Assembly (NCBI GenBank): GCA_016748015.1
Contig: JAAOMT010000630.1
Location: 243,357 to 307,356, forward strand
Length of the DNA stretch: 64,000 bases
Direction: 5' to 3'
Source: Geosiphon pyriformis
Taxonomy: Eukaryota > Glomeromycota > Glomeromycetes > Archaeosporales > Geosiphonaceae
The position numbers and the translations under genes are program-made. The number at the start of each line of letters is the position of its first letter. Within the stretch, counting starts at the first letter, position 1. The notes under the pieces were generated by a model. The model did no database searches. It saw only the letters and a program-made list of their open reading frames with translations, and was not told the origin of the DNA. Shown in pieces: positions 36,271-48,363 of the stretch.

Positions 36271-37008
36271 ACCTCTAATTCCAATACTTTTTCAATATAT
36301 TTGGAATACCATTTCGGAACATCCGGATGTTTAACCAACCCTTTCATTAATTCTTGTTGACTGTCATTGAATCATGGTTGGTAGAAAATGATGGATTATG
36401 TTTATGATCTTTTCGCGAATAATAACCAGAATCTTAAATAATCAAGAAAAGTAAATTTTATTTTACTATAGTTACGAAATAAATGAATCTGGCCCACGAC
36501 ATTCTGGCATCGGTTGCTGATGTTCTACGCCAGTTGATTCAGGAATTGCAAAACTACAAGTCAACGTAAAAATGCAGCGTCCTTTCTGTTTTGCTAATAC
36601 AGTGCGAGTGCAATAACTTTTTCCTGAAAGAACAAAAATATTCTGCTAAATCAATTTGTAAAAAAAAAAGTTCGTGATAATTCACCAACCATCTCTTATT
36701 CTTTGAACTTCATATTGAATTGGAATTTTATTATCCCCAGGTAAAATAAAGTAAGAATGTAAGGACTATAAAATTTTCAAAAGATTGTTTTTAATAATGA
36801 AACATTAGAATTTTCCAATCTTTATTCTTACATGAACACTTTTTTCACGAGGAACTGTTGCAATAGCGGCAACGAGTGCCTGCCCAACAACCTGCCCACC
36901 AAAAACACCTCTCGCGCCAATCGGAATCCATAAATGTCTGCTTCTGTAATAATTTATATCAATTTCTTCTAATTCTAAGGCACTTTCAAGAAGATTCTGA
37001 TATTCCAT
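35502..37008 (-). CDS. TES1: Acyl-CoA thioesterase II (TesB/ACOT8 type), peroxisomal
   Basis: Hydrolyses acyl-CoA to free fatty acid and CoA, probably in peroxisomes. Eight exons (complement): 37008-36832, 36765-36690, 36623-36476, 36360-36273, 36155-36078, 36006-35924, 35842-35705, 35655-35502; 313 residues. The N-terminal hot-dog domain shows RGVFGGQVVGQALVAA; the C-terminal one shows SLCSSIWYHDSKFRADEW, then ETTRASSGRG and SVSQEGILR. The protein ends SKL, a type 1 peroxisome signal. TesB uses an Asp-Thr-Gln triad: the Thr and Gln are present, but the Asp of the usual SLDHS(I/M)W box is Cys here (see findings). Length is normal for the family. A run of 29 A (36240-36268) lies in an intron. 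An NTF2-like or unrelated hot-dog enzyme is unlikely given both motifs. Confidence 0.92.
36240..36268. repeat. Poly(A) tract of 29 in a thioesterase intron
   Basis: The tract reads as poly(T) on the coding strand, inside the intron between the exons at 36273-36360 and 36078-36155. Confidence 0.95.
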
Positions 37009-37250
37009 GTTATATTAATTAGATATTTTTTGTGATGGAAATCTAGAGCTTTGTTTCTTGTCAACATATCAGCTGATTGGTAGGGCAAAAATTACCCAAT
37101 TCATTGAAAATCTCGGACTAGGTCCCAGAACATCCGAAGGGTTTTCTTTAAATTTTGTCATATACTCGAAATATTCAACGTGAAGGAATAGCGTTCTTTT
37201 TTTTAGAAATATGTTAAAATATTAATTAACAAGTCCTATTTGTCAAATTT

Positions 37251-38482
37251 CTAAACCATGCTATCAAATGCCCCAAGTTTCAATCTCAAATTAGGTCTCT
37301 TCTCTAACGAGTGCAGCAATCCTTCTACTGTAACATTAAAATGTGCGAATACATCAAAGTTTAAAAACTCATGAAACGGGTTCACAATTTCTAATACTAG
37401 TAGGCAAGGGAGTTTTTCTACAATTTTGGCGACCGACTCATTGTCAATAAGTGGAGATTTATGGGAAACGTGTAGGGCAAGATGCTCCAGGGTGGGACAG
37501 GTCTCAAGAAGACGCAACAAACCTAATGAGGAAAACCGCATGTTATATACTCCCAAATTATTACCATCATCCAGATGGCGCCCATTATCATCCATGTCAA
37601 AATAGAGATGAGATTCAACGTAGATGAAAGATTTCAGCTCAGGTAGTGTATATTTGCGAGAATGGAGTTTGCTTGGAATGCTTGTCAAAAATGGTCCGTC
37701 ATCCAAATCACAATTTTTTAGTAATAGATGTTCTAAAGACTGGGATGATTTTCCCTCCAATATGGCAAGTATGATTTCTCCCGTAACTTGTCGACACCAG
37801 ATAGTCAGGCTCACCAAGTGGCAACTTTGAAGAATATGCAAGATTCCATTACCGTTAAAATATCGAGATTCCTTATAAAAAGATGATTTTCAGCAAAATT
37901 GAATTTAGAGTCAAAAAACTAAAGATACATAAAAATACAGACCAGAACCAGTTTTTTAAGTTGAGGACAGTACATGCCAATTGAAGTTGACAATGCATCG
38001 TTTAAGAAAGGTGATGACCCATGTAAAGAAATCTCCTCAAGGTTTGCTCCAATTTTTTGGAAGAAATCATACCATTGACCAGATATTTGACACTCTCTAA
38101 AATCCAAATCTAATGTAAAGGAGGTTAACTTCCATGGGCCATCAATGAATGCTAATCTCTTTAACAAAATCGCGTTTTGCTTTGACCGCTGTTCATCAGG
38201 GGCTCTTAATGTTTTAGATTTTATCTTTATAATCCTAATAAAATCAATATATTCCACAGTCTTTACAGGGGAGTTCAATGCCGAGCAGAAAGACTCGACT
38301 TTAAAAAAGCTGTCAAGCTGAACATCACGCCAAAGGAGCGGGACTATGTTTCGGAAGAATTGCCAACTAACAATAAGCCAAGGTTGAAGTTTTGTGGAAA
38401 CGTCATCGTGAAGCAGTTCAAAGATTGAGTACCAAACCTCGTCAGGAAATGAGGGTTTAGTTATACTCGTTGAAACTTGCAT
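37251..38482 (-). CDS. F-box / leucine-rich repeat protein
   Basis: Two exons (complement 38482-37943 and 37871-37251), 386 residues, joined by a 71-base intron. The N-terminus has an F-box: FPDEVWYSIFELL near residues 11-23, then WLIVSWQFFRNIVPLLWRDV. F-box proteins recruit substrates to SCF ubiquitin ligases through Skp1. The rest shows degenerate leucine-rich repeats (LEEISLHGSS, LKKLVL, LEHLLLKNCDL, LEHLALHVSH, LVLEIVNP) suited to substrate binding. Such F-box-LRR genes are hugely expanded in Rhizophagus, so the substrate cannot be guessed. It lies head to head with the Rogdi-like gene, 142 bases apart. Confidence 0.85.
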
Positions 38483-38624
38483 TGTACAAACTCTTGTATT
38501 TGTGAAAATCTAGGAATCAAATAATTTTTGACGATAATAAAAGTCAAATAATTCTGCCACTGCATAATTTACATATTTGAACTTATAGATACCAAATTTT
38601 AAATCCCCTAACGCTGTTTTCAAT
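38483..38624. promoter_or_regulatory. Compact bidirectional promoter, F-box / Rogdi pair
   Basis: Only 142 bases separate the two divergent ATGs. It is AT-rich with no obvious TATA or CCAAT box; both 5' leaders must also fit in here. Confidence 0.6.
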
Positions 38625-40129
38625 ATGTTACATATAGAAGATGACCTTCAAACTAGTCTAATAAAAGAACTTGAAACTCAGGTCTTTTAATATACTTTAA
38701 TTTTATTCTCTTCTCTTTTTTGAACCAATTATTTGTCAACTGTAGGAAAGAGAGTTGCAATGGTTGTTGAATTCTCAATTGCCAAACGCTATTTTGGAAT
38801 TAAAGAGAGGCTTAAGGGTTAATATATTTTTTCAAATAAGTTTTGCCTTGAGTATTTAGAGGTCTCTCATAAACTTGAAGCCTGCCGTGTTGGTTCTTGT
38901 GATAGAAATGTGAAGCTTTAATTAACTCGCAAGAACACGGTAAACAATTTTTAAATATTCAATTTTGTATAATTCTGAAACGCCCCATTAATGAAACAGA
39001 TCGAATTCAGAATTTATCGGAACTACCACTTTGGCGGTTTCTTCAAACAAGTATTTTTTCAAAATTTTGATTTAATTCACAAGAGATCACACTAAAACTT
39101 TAGAATTCTTTCATATAGTAATGATACGCTTAAAGGGTTTGTCACTCTGAATAGGAGCGCGATTCTAAAAGGGGTTGTTAAAGAAATTTATTGAAACTTC
39201 GAATTTCTGATCTTCAGAATATTAATTAATATTTTTAATTAGGAATTACAATTAAAATTGCCAAATTATAATCGTGGCAATTTACTTAAAGTACAAATAA
39301 ATGCACTAAAGCCATATTTTGTTGAACAGGTAAACTCGGAATTTTCAACCTTGAAAACTTTTGTCGCAATTATCTAAGACTATATATTCATTGAAGTTAG
39401 TAGATGCACAAAATTATTTTACAATGGCGTTGGATGCTCTCGACTCTCTTAATGAGCCTTATTCTAAGCAGAGTATTACAGAGGTGGCAACAAAATGTGA
39501 TCCAAGCTAAGCATTTATACAACCCGAAAAGTATTAAAATCCCAGTTCAACTTCAGATTCTAGAGAGCGCCCTCAAATATATTACTAACAGTCGAAACGT
39601 GTTGAGCAGTGCTAACGAAGACCGGAATTTCCCTTATAAAATATGTGATCCTCAGGTATTTATTTAATGCCTTATAAACTTTACCTAGATAAAATATTAT
39701 GTATTGACTCATCTGTTTCAACCCTAAATAGATGTTCAATCCCCCACTAGCTGATGATTTTATAATCGAGTTTTTTGTTGAAGGTGCAGAGATCGTTACT
39801 TCGGTTTATGCTCTTCAATATCAAATACCGGCCACACCCACACCGAAGTTGGTTCAGCTTGGGGGTATTTTAAGTTCAAAACAACCGGCAAAAGTTTGGT
39901 ATCCTTTTGTGACAAGACGAATATTAATGATCAGGTTATCGTGTTGGAATAATATTTATTTCCTTAGTTTTTCAAAATGTGTCACAGTAAATATAAAGAT
40001 AAGCAGGCAATTATTCTGGATCAGATCTCTGTGAGATCCTTAGATCCGAGACTTGAAGAGATTGTGGAAGGATTGCGAAAGACAGAGAGAGAATGTTTGG
40101 CATGGAGAGCTAAATTGTCTCTATTTTGA
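38625..40129 (+). CDS. RAV2: Rogdi/Rav2-family protein (V-ATPase assembly, RAVE complex)
   Basis: Member of the Rogdi leucine-zipper family; yeast Rav2 works in the RAVE complex that reassembles the vacuolar proton pump. Proposed exons: 38625-38681, 38746-38817, 38860-38909, 39000-39050, 39119-39173, 39243-39329, 39397-39472, 39546-39655, 39732-39893, 39968-40129, giving about 293 residues (human ROGDI has 287). Family segments in order: ERELQWLLNSQLPNAILEL, DTLKGFVTLN, LKPYFVEQLVDAQNYF, FNPPLADDFIIEFFVEGAEI followed by VTSVYALQYQI. The ending is LEEIVEGLRKTERECLAW...LSLF. The third exon is uncertain: an alternative acceptor at 38862 gives a more family-like VSHKLEAC but does not fit phase downstream. 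Tiny exons and ten splice junctions make automatic annotation error-prone here. Confidence 0.82.
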
Positions 40130-40296
40130 AAATTCTTTATAAAGCACAAAGATTAGGTATTTCTATTCGCTGGTAGGGAGTATATATAAACAGTTTTAAA
40201 TTTATATGTTTCTATATAATAATTTACAATGTAAAGAGGATTGTTCATTTAGAGCCATCATTTTTATAATTGGATTTTGAAAATTTAGAATAATTG

Positions 40297-41356
40297 CTAT
40301 TTAAAGCCACGAATATTTCTGAAGATTGCAGAGCCCCATTTCTTTTTAGAAGAATAATTGTAAAGAATTAAAAACCGAATATTTACGTGGTTAAAAATCT
40401 GTGAAAGAAATCATTTCACTCACGATATAAGTACTTGCTCCACAGTGTCTGGATCGAAATCCGCCTCTCCAATTTGCTCAGTTATTTTTACCAAGTTAGC
40501 TATCAGTGTGCCATTTTTGTAAACTAGAATAGCGGGTAATCCCACGGGATCGAACTCTAATTCTCGAGCCAAAATACGCAGAAATTTCACCTGGACGTAT
40601 TTTCGAGCAAGAAGTGCCAGACACTCGTTCATACGTCGGCACTGTGGAATGAACTTTTCGGGAAATTGATATATGATTTCAGATTAGAAAGACAGTTCTC
40701 CCGCCGTCTAGTGTTTTTCATTTTTCAAAAAATATATGGGAACTCACATTTTCATATAAATGCAAGACAATTGCCACATTATTGGCTTCGTTGTCAATTG
40801 CTTTGACATACTGATTGGCGGAAATCTCTTTGAGACTTCCGAATCGAGGATTATCACCTTTTGAAAATTCACCAACATTAATTTCTTTTAATCTTTTCTC
40901 CCTGTACTTTCTCAGAGCTTCTTTTTCTTCTTCGTCAGAACTGAGATTTTCAAATTCTTCAAGTAGCGCTTCATCACTGTTTTTTTTTAGTTCATCTTCA
41001 CGATAACTCGTAGTGGTAAAAGCTTTAGACTGCATATGTTGATTGTGTGAAGCGATTGAAGCAACTTGACGTTCTCGGATCATTTGCTGATGGAAAGCGT
41101 GATCAGCCAATACACCTTTCGGACCAGTTTGGTGACCGCCATGTTGTGGTGGAGCCTGAAATGTCAAACTATCTCCGATAGTCTGTTTAGAAGCACTCAT
41201 GAATAAATCTAAAGTGCTCTTGCCCTTTTAAAACACTATTCTTACTTGGTTTTCCTCTTCTCCTTCAGATATATCTGACCCTTCTGGTGTTCTTTGAGGC
41301 TCTCCTACTGCATCATCTATAGAAGTTCGAAGTAAACTCTCGACCAAGGCATCCAT
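40297..41356 (-). CDS. Phosducin-like protein
   Basis: Phosducin-like proteins act with the CCT chaperonin to fold G-beta subunits (PhLP1 class) or other clients. Four exons (complement): 41356-41246, 41155-40748, 40653-40424, 40318-40297; 256 residues. An acidic N-terminal helix region is followed by QTGPKGVLADHAF near residue 45 and a long charged helix. The thioredoxin-like fold has VAIVLHLYENFIPQCRRMNE, LARKYVQVKFLRI, GLPAILVYKNGTLIANLV and a C-terminal helix. The last small exon adds NIRGFK; without it the protein ends at the TGA at 40420, and the strong GTGAGT donor there favours splicing. An ATG at 41200 could give a shorter form. It pairs head to head with the MAPKKK gene. Confidence 0.87.
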
Positions 41357-41506
41357 AGTTTTAAACAATCTAAAAATAAGATATCAATTATATCTGGTCT
41401 TATCAGATTTAAAGAAGGATCTGAATTATCACATGATGTAAATAACCGGAATTGAGACGGAACCCAAGTAGATAAACTTCACTGTTGGTTTTTAGTTCCT
41501 AGCAAA
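41357..41506. promoter_or_regulatory. Compact bidirectional promoter, phosducin-like / MAPKKK pair
   Basis: 150 bases lie between the divergent ATGs. It contains CTTATCAG (GATA-type) near 41400; no TATA box is evident. Confidence 0.6.
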
Positions 41507-44500
41507 ATGGGCGTACGGCGACCTTCTAATGGACACGTCTCACCACTTGTCAATGGTTCGATGTCTTCGAACGGGCCTGTACCTTCTTCCTCCTCGGCGT
41601 CCCCTCCTATAAATGGCTATCAAATACCAAACGGTCATTTCCCAAATTATGAACCAGAACGACACTCTTATTCATCCTCAGATTCGAGTGAGCATTCGCC
41701 TACTGGTTATTTTTCAAGAGGCTTCGATGTAATTACGTACAAAACAGATGATTTTTATGTGCGCGAAGCGTCCTCCTCGTCGAAGGGTCGTCCCTTACCA
41801 ACACCTATATCAACTAATGTTGGAACACCTCCAAGTCCTGCTAGCGCGCTGACTCGTAGAGATCATATACCGGCTCATACCCATGAACGATCTAGGTCTA
41901 CCTCTATGGATGAGGAGTTTGATTACGACTCATGGACTCTTGACAAAGTATTAAAGTGGCTGGAGGACAACTCTTTCGGCGAATTTCGGCAGACTTTTCT
42001 TGGTATACTGAATATTGTATGATAGATTTTTGTTACTTTTTTTTTTAGAAATCTAACTATGATTTGCAATAAACGATTAACTACTTTAAACAGAAAAAGG
42101 CATATGCGGAAGGGAGTTTATTGGATTGAGTAGCTTTAAAAAGATGAAAGAACTACAAAAGAGTACCAGTGAACGAAATCGACTAATAAATGCTATACGA
42201 AAAATCGGGGAAAAGCCTAAACGGGGCTCAATTTCAGATAGAGTAAACTTTGCAAAGATTTAATGATTTTGCCGAAAATTTCCCCAATTCTCATCACTTT
42301 TTTTCAATCACCCATAGGGTATTCCAAACCTATCTTGTAGCCCACCTGCTGAATATTTGCCTAGCCCTTCTTCGGCTAATTCTTCTTTAATTGGGCAAAC
42401 ATCACCTACAACACCTATTAACTCCATTCCTTCTCCCACTGGAAAAGTCCCCGAAATAAATCCAAGAATCTCTTCCATAAATTGGAAATCAAACGCAAAT
42501 AATACATCACATAGCCGCAAAACTGATGACACAGTGGCAAGCCCTCGGTCTCCCATTAGTAAAGAAGTTGACAACGTGAGAAAGCCTCCCAAAAAGTCTC
42601 ACAGTTATCCTGTAAATACTTTTTCCTTCCCTGTTTATATGTTGAGGAATAACCATAATATATTTAATATTTATTTTCTTAGTCTGTTGTTAAACTTTTG
42701 GAGGGAGATGAAGAGAATAACAAAAATATGGAGGAATCTCCTAGAGTTGAAATTTTGGCCACGTGCGACCATTCAGTGTTTCGAGTGATAGATGTAACTG
42801 GTATTGGAGATCCTTTCGAAATCAAAAAAAAAATTTTTGATCAATTAAACATTGATGGAGAGAGAGAAAAGTATGCTTTGTATTTGACCGGGACGAACAA
42901 AAAGGAAATTGGTTTGTTCATCAGATTGGTTGTGAACCTGGGATTTTTAATCCACAAAAATAATAAATTTTTCTTTTGAACCAGGCCCATTGATTGATGA
43001 TGAAGAGTTGATTAAAAAGTGCAAATCAGTAGATGATCGGGATACTATAAAGTTTTTTATCGAGAGGGTTCAATCACAGAAAATGTCTTACACTTCTATT
43101 GTTGATACATCGCCCAATAAAATACAACATTCCACGAATAAAGAAAATAAACCATTTTCACACTCTGTGCCTGAACTTGGCAGAACCTCATTTAACCAAC
43201 AAGCCCATGATCAACGTAATACAAGCCTTCAATCCAATCTGCCTTTCCCTGGTGGGTTTGATCCAGCCCTAAGAACCCAAGTTGCTATATTAAGCGGAAT
43301 ACCTGGAGAGAACACTCCTGTACATGAAGAACCAAAGGACTGGAGAAATATAACATTTCCAATTCCACAACATTATGAGCACTCACAAAAAATTTCAACA
43401 AACACTCCGCCAAAATCATCAGGAAATGGAAATCGAGGACTTGTGTCTATGAAACATTTACAAGATCGTAAATCTCAAGAACCCTTTCATCAGCCATATA
43501 CATTAAATAAAGGTGATCGAAGAAACCCAGGAGATGGAAAGGCAAACTACCCTAATGCAGTCCCAGAATATCAACATACTCAGCCAAAACCTCCTCGTTC
43601 ACATCCACATAGCTTACAACCTGGTAGACCTAATAGTGGTCACCAGCATTCTTCACAATCACACAATCTTAAACAGAGTATGAATCATAGTAAATCCACA
43701 CCTTTTTTCGTTCAGTCCACATCGTTAGAAAGTCACAAACAATATTCTATATCAAAAGACAATCAACTTACTGAATTTAAGACTGGAGCGGTAAATGCTT
43801 TGGGTAAAAAACAAATTTCGCATTTTTGTAAGTGTTCTAAATAATGAAAATTACTAAAATTACTTTTTCAAATGGAGGTTCAGTTGATGATGACAATAAT
43901 GATCGTGATAATGATGGTGATGATGATGATGATGATGATGACGATGATGGTGATGATGATGATGATGATGAAAAAGAAGCCTCATTGGAAGAACCAAATC
44001 TATGGGAGAAAATAACAATACCTGACGTAAAAGATGCACAAGAAGAAGAATCTGATGATGATCTCTTTAAGGTTCCCCCTAAACCTACTAAGGCCTTAGT
44101 AGAACAAAAGTCTGGAGAAGAGTCGGAGATTTTGTCGACAAAAGCTTCTAATGGTTTCACTTTATTCCCAATTATTAAAGATAAAAATCGTGAAATACGT
44201 AGTATCATGTTGAAAACCACCCTTAATAGCAAATCAGTAAACCCACCAAAGAAAATTGGTTTCGTTGAACCCGCAGAAAACCCTCAGCCTAATGAGCTGG
44301 AAATTCTTACTGCTCCTCAAGAAAACCCTCAGCCTAACGAACCGGAAGTTTTTACTGCTTCTCAAGAACTCAAGAATCTAGAAGATTTAAAAACACAAGT
44401 TGATGGAGGTGTAGAAGGCCCTTTTCAATCAAACTCTATCTCAGACTCTCCAGATCAACCACGCAATCCCAAATTAGCGCGCTCTGTCTCGCGGCGTCGT

Positions 44501-46044
44501 GGAGTCATAGAATCCTGGGTGGTAAGGCCATCGGCAGAAGATGTCCTTGAAAATTTGGCTGAATATTTCCCAGGTCATGACGTTGACAAAGAAATCTTGG
44601 AAGCACATGGGACTATAGTTAATCCCCCAAGTTCATCGACCGGCAACCGGAAATTAAATCGAGGAAAATCTATTCGCCTTGCAGCTGAACAACTTGTTGA
44701 ACGTGAACGGGGAAATAAAATGGTCACTGCAGCTAAAGCTATTCAAGCTACTTATAAATTACGGAGGAAACCCACTAAAATAGGGGCGAATCGTACTAAA
44801 CAAATTCGACCTGAACACTCTTTACACATTACCCAAAATTCTCAAGGGAGTTATGAAGGAAATTCTGGAGAGGCTGTTAGTAAATTTAATCAAGAAAAAG
44901 AAGGTGACATTTTTTCATTGAGTCCTAAAAAAAACTAAATTTTATTTTCCTATTTTCACTTATACTTTTGCATTAAAGTAGCCAAGATAGCATGGGTGAA
45001 AGGTGAACTCCTTGGTAAAGGTACTTTCGGAAAAGTTTATCTTGGCATAAACATGTCGACTTCAGAAATGATCGCGGTGAAGCAGATAGAGCTTCCAAAG
45101 ACAAGATCTGATTTATTCAGTGACAGACAAGAAAAACTGGTTAAATCCTTTTACGATGAAAGGCACCTACTTGAGGAACTTGAACATGAGCACATAGTTC
45201 AATATTTGGGCTATGAAAGGACTGTGGATGTTCTCAATATTTTTCTTGAATATGTCACAGGTGGCTCAATTGGAACATGCCTTCGAATTAATGGCAAATT
45301 TAAAGAATCTGTCGTGAGATCTTTTACGCGACAGATTCTTCTCGGATTGGAATATTTGCATGAAAAATTTATCGTACATCGGGACATAAAAGCTGACAAT
45401 ATACTTGTCAGTGAAGAGGGATGCTGCAAAATTTCAGACTTTGGGATATCAAAGAAAAATGAACAAGCACTGGCATATGTTAATATGTCAAATATGTCTT
45501 TTCAAGGTACCATTTTCTGGATGGCACCCGAGGTATTTACAAATACTGAGGGATATAGCGCAAAAGTTGATATATGGAGCCTGGGATGTGTCGTAATCGA
45601 AATGTTTACCGGTAATCGACCTTGGGCTGATTTCCACGAACTGGCAGCTATGTATAAATTGGGGAGTGAAAAAAAAGCGCCTCCAATACCTAATGAGTCG
45701 CAGATATCACCTGAAGCCAAGGATTTTCTCGAAAATTGCTTTATTATGTAGGTGGTTTTTCTCCGTCTGTTTATATACTTATAGAATTGCTTTTAACATA
45801 AACAATATTCATTTCATATCATTTTAATTTTTAGAGATCCTGAGCAAAGACCAACAGCAAAGCAGCTATTAAACCATAAATTTGCTGAGGAAGACCCGAA
45901 TTTTCACCTAGAGGTAAATAGATTCAACGACAACGACCTTTCTATCTTGATAATATCTCACCATATATTCTTCCCCTTTAGAAATATATTAAAGTGCCCC
46001 AAATAGTCCCATCAAAGTCTACACAGAACGAATCACCTTCCTAA
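41507..46044 (+). CDS. BCK1: MAP kinase kinase kinase, Bck1/Mkh1 type (SAM, RA-like, kinase)
   Basis: Likely top kinase of the cell-wall-integrity cascade. Nine exons: 41507-42002, 42094-42242, 42318-42611, 42683-42911, 42985-43827, 43878-44903, 44982-45747, 45835-45913, 45982-46044; 1,314 residues, phases consistent. A SAM-like domain starts with SWTLDKVLKWLEDNSFGEF (about residues 140-205). An RA/ubiquitin-like domain covers about 325-420 (VIDVTGIGDPFEIKKKIF). A long disordered Pro/Ser/His region and an Asp-rich run (about 680-700) follow. The kinase domain is C-terminal (about 1013-1295): GKGTFGKVY, AVKQIEL, HRDIKADNIL, DFGISKK, MAPEVF and DIWSLGCVVIEM are all intact. The donor after exon five may instead lie 18 bases upstream (43809); both keep frame. 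It shares a 150-base promoter with the phosducin-like gene. Confidence 0.92.
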
Positions 46045-47033
46045 ATTTTTCCTATGGATCTTTTCTTGGTCTTTTGATAGAAAATTCCGTTTCAAAGTAT
46101 TGGCATTTTCATTTCCTTAGGGTTTTCAATTGTAAAGTCTTGTCTATTTTGTAGACAACTCAGACTTCAATTATAATTTATATGTACATATTTCGTTTCC
46201 TTCTTGTATACGTTTTTTGTTCCAATCGTATTCACGATGCTAAAAATATTACACCTATTTTTATCATAATAGTTTTTTCAATAAAACCACGAGATCTTGA
46301 TTTTTTTTTAAAGCTGTCTAGCCGAGGTTTTATTAAATTTTGGGTTAGTTATCCTTACAACACAATTTCAAAAGCGAATCGCTCTTATTTCCCTCTCCAC
46401 CTAATCGCGTCACACTTATTTACTCATGGAATTAATAGCTTTGGTTTTGATAACCGTTTTTTTAAACGCATTCCTCTGGTTGACGATTTATACTTGAATG
46501 CCTGGCTTTCTTTAAAAAAAACGAGCTCCCTCATCAACAAGTGTAATTATTACTCCAGCATAGTCCATATTAAGGGATTCTTTTGTTTTCATGAGCTGTA
46601 CCATCGTTGAAATTAGTGTGGATTGAAGACAATGAGGCTTGCATTATGCCAATCTTGATGTTTAATTCATTTTCCATCACGACAAATATCCTGGACTATG
46701 ATCAAAAATGCCTGAATTATTGTATTTTAATAGAATTATTATATAGAAATGGGTTTATTAATATTATAGAAACACAGGCACTCAGCAAAAATCGAAATTT
46801 GATTTCTCAAATTGAAGGAATTAGAATTTTAAACCGTTGATTGAAACCCTATTAATCGAGCTCTGACTTTGACGATTTAAAACCTGATCTGTTTTAAAAT
46901 TTTATCACATTGCTTTTCATTCGTAGCTCTGTGATTACGATTAATATTCTTATGCTTATTGCCTAAGAAAAAAGATCCTGCTTCTTTTCGTTTTAATATT
47001 ATAATCTGATATATAAGGGAAGACTTCCGGTTG
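46045..47033. other. Convergent intergenic region, no gene supported
   Basis: About 1 kb between the MAPKKK and P5CR 3' ends. Two abutting open stretches on the + strand (46182-46610, 46607-46840) lack recognisable domains; the second lacks an ATG. They are probably 3' UTR and spacer. Confidence 0.6.
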
Positions 47034-48211
47034 CTACTTGGATTGAACATTTCCTAGCGTAGATGCAACTTTTGTTGCCTCTTGTATAGTTCTTGCTAAC
47101 GTGGATCTAATTTTTCCATCTTCCATTGTAAGCAATCCTGCGATGGTACATCCCGCTGGGGTTGTCACGCTATCTTTGATTTCGGCAGGATGCTTTCCAG
47201 TTTGCAGAACCATACGAGCAGCTCCTTGTAGGGCTGTAAAGGCAAAACACGTAAGAGGAATAAAATAAAAATTTTCGAATTCTAACAAATACCTTGGGCT
47301 GCTAGTTCTAGAGCAACATCGCGTGGAAGCCCCATCATGACCCCCCCATCAGCGAGAGCTTCTAATACAACACTGAAAGATATTTGGCGGTGATAAAATA
47401 ATCATGTGTTCACAATCAAGGCCGAATTGAATCGAAAGAGTGAACTAACCAAGCGAAAGCTGGTCCACTCCCTGATAGGCCAGTGACTGCATCCAAATGT
47501 TTCTCATCTAAAAATCGTGATCTACCTAAGGCAGAGAAAACCCAAGATGCAAACGCCTTTTCCTCGGTGCCAATGCTAGTCTGACAACTCAAAACTGTCA
47601 TACCTTCACGGACCTGGTGAAATATTATATAAGCAGGGTCACAAATATGCTTAAATGTATCAAGAGACAATCACATACCCTGCAACAAGTATTGGGCATG
47701 GCCCGTATGATTTTGGTGGATCCAGGTAACCATTCTTTAAGCTGTTCTATTTGAACACCTGCCAAGATGCTAATAAGCAATTTGTTCTCCAAAGCTTTGA
47801 ACATTCCATCTTCAGTCAAAATATTCTTAGCAGTTTGAGGCTTCGAGCTGTTTCGACGCATTATTGATAAGAAATCTTAGCGTACATATAAAGTAAAAAA
47901 CAATTGAAGCTGAATTATTTCTTAAAAAAACCGCAGCTACGATGAACCAACCATAATAAGATGACCGTTGCTTGGGCTGCACCCTCAACATTCTTTCCGG
48001 TAAAGATTTTGAGACGAGCGTCATCAAAAACCCGGGCAAGTCGTTGGGCAGATTCTTCTTGCGAAACGCAAGCAATAAATTCGCGTGGGGCGAATGAAGT
48101 TTCGGAATTTGAGGACTCGTAGTCTCTAATACTGTCTATAATGCCTGACAGTATAGCAACGCCCATAGTACCACACCCAAGAACACATACAGTTGGATTG
48201 TTCAAACTCAT
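47034..48211 (-). CDS. PRO3: Pyrroline-5-carboxylate reductase
   Basis: Last step of proline synthesis: reduces 1-pyrroline-5-carboxylate to L-proline with NAD(P)H. Five exons (complement): 48211-47952, 47847-47679, 47613-47450, 47372-47293, 47233-47034; 290 residues, normal for the family. The Rossmann motif VLGCGTMGVAILSG is at residues 10-23. The substrate-binding C-terminal half has RAMPNT, VTGLSGSGPAFA, EALADGGVMMGLPRDVA, AARMVLQTGKHP and the P5CR signature VTTPAGCTIAGL. All key segments are intact. It is cytosolic by default; no targeting sequence was seen. Head to head with TAF11 across 152 bases. Confidence 0.95.
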
Positions 48212-48363
48212 ACTATCTTCTAAATTGCGTGTTAAGAAGGACCCTAATACCAGAAATTTTTATTATGCATATATATAGCCAATAGCGTGTCCCAACTTAA
48301 ATCATAAGACTTGATCATCGCTATAAATAACGCGCGAGTTGAAATCAATCAACTTTTAGAAAA
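48212..48363. promoter_or_regulatory. Compact bidirectional promoter, P5CR / TAF11 pair
   Basis: 152 bases between divergent ATGs. It contains CATATATATAGCCAATAGC near 48268-48286 (TATA-like plus CCAAT) and CTATAAATAACGCGCG near 48320, which could serve TAF11. Confidence 0.65.

Noticed and set aside
39840-39967. Apparent frameshift at a G5 run in the Rogdi-like gene
   Set aside because: An intron 39894-39967 (GTTTGG...TTAG) restores frame without any indel.
46182-46840. Two adjoining + strand open frames downstream of the MAPKKK
   Set aside because: No domain, no good codon pattern, and the second has no ATG; read as 3' UTR/spacer.
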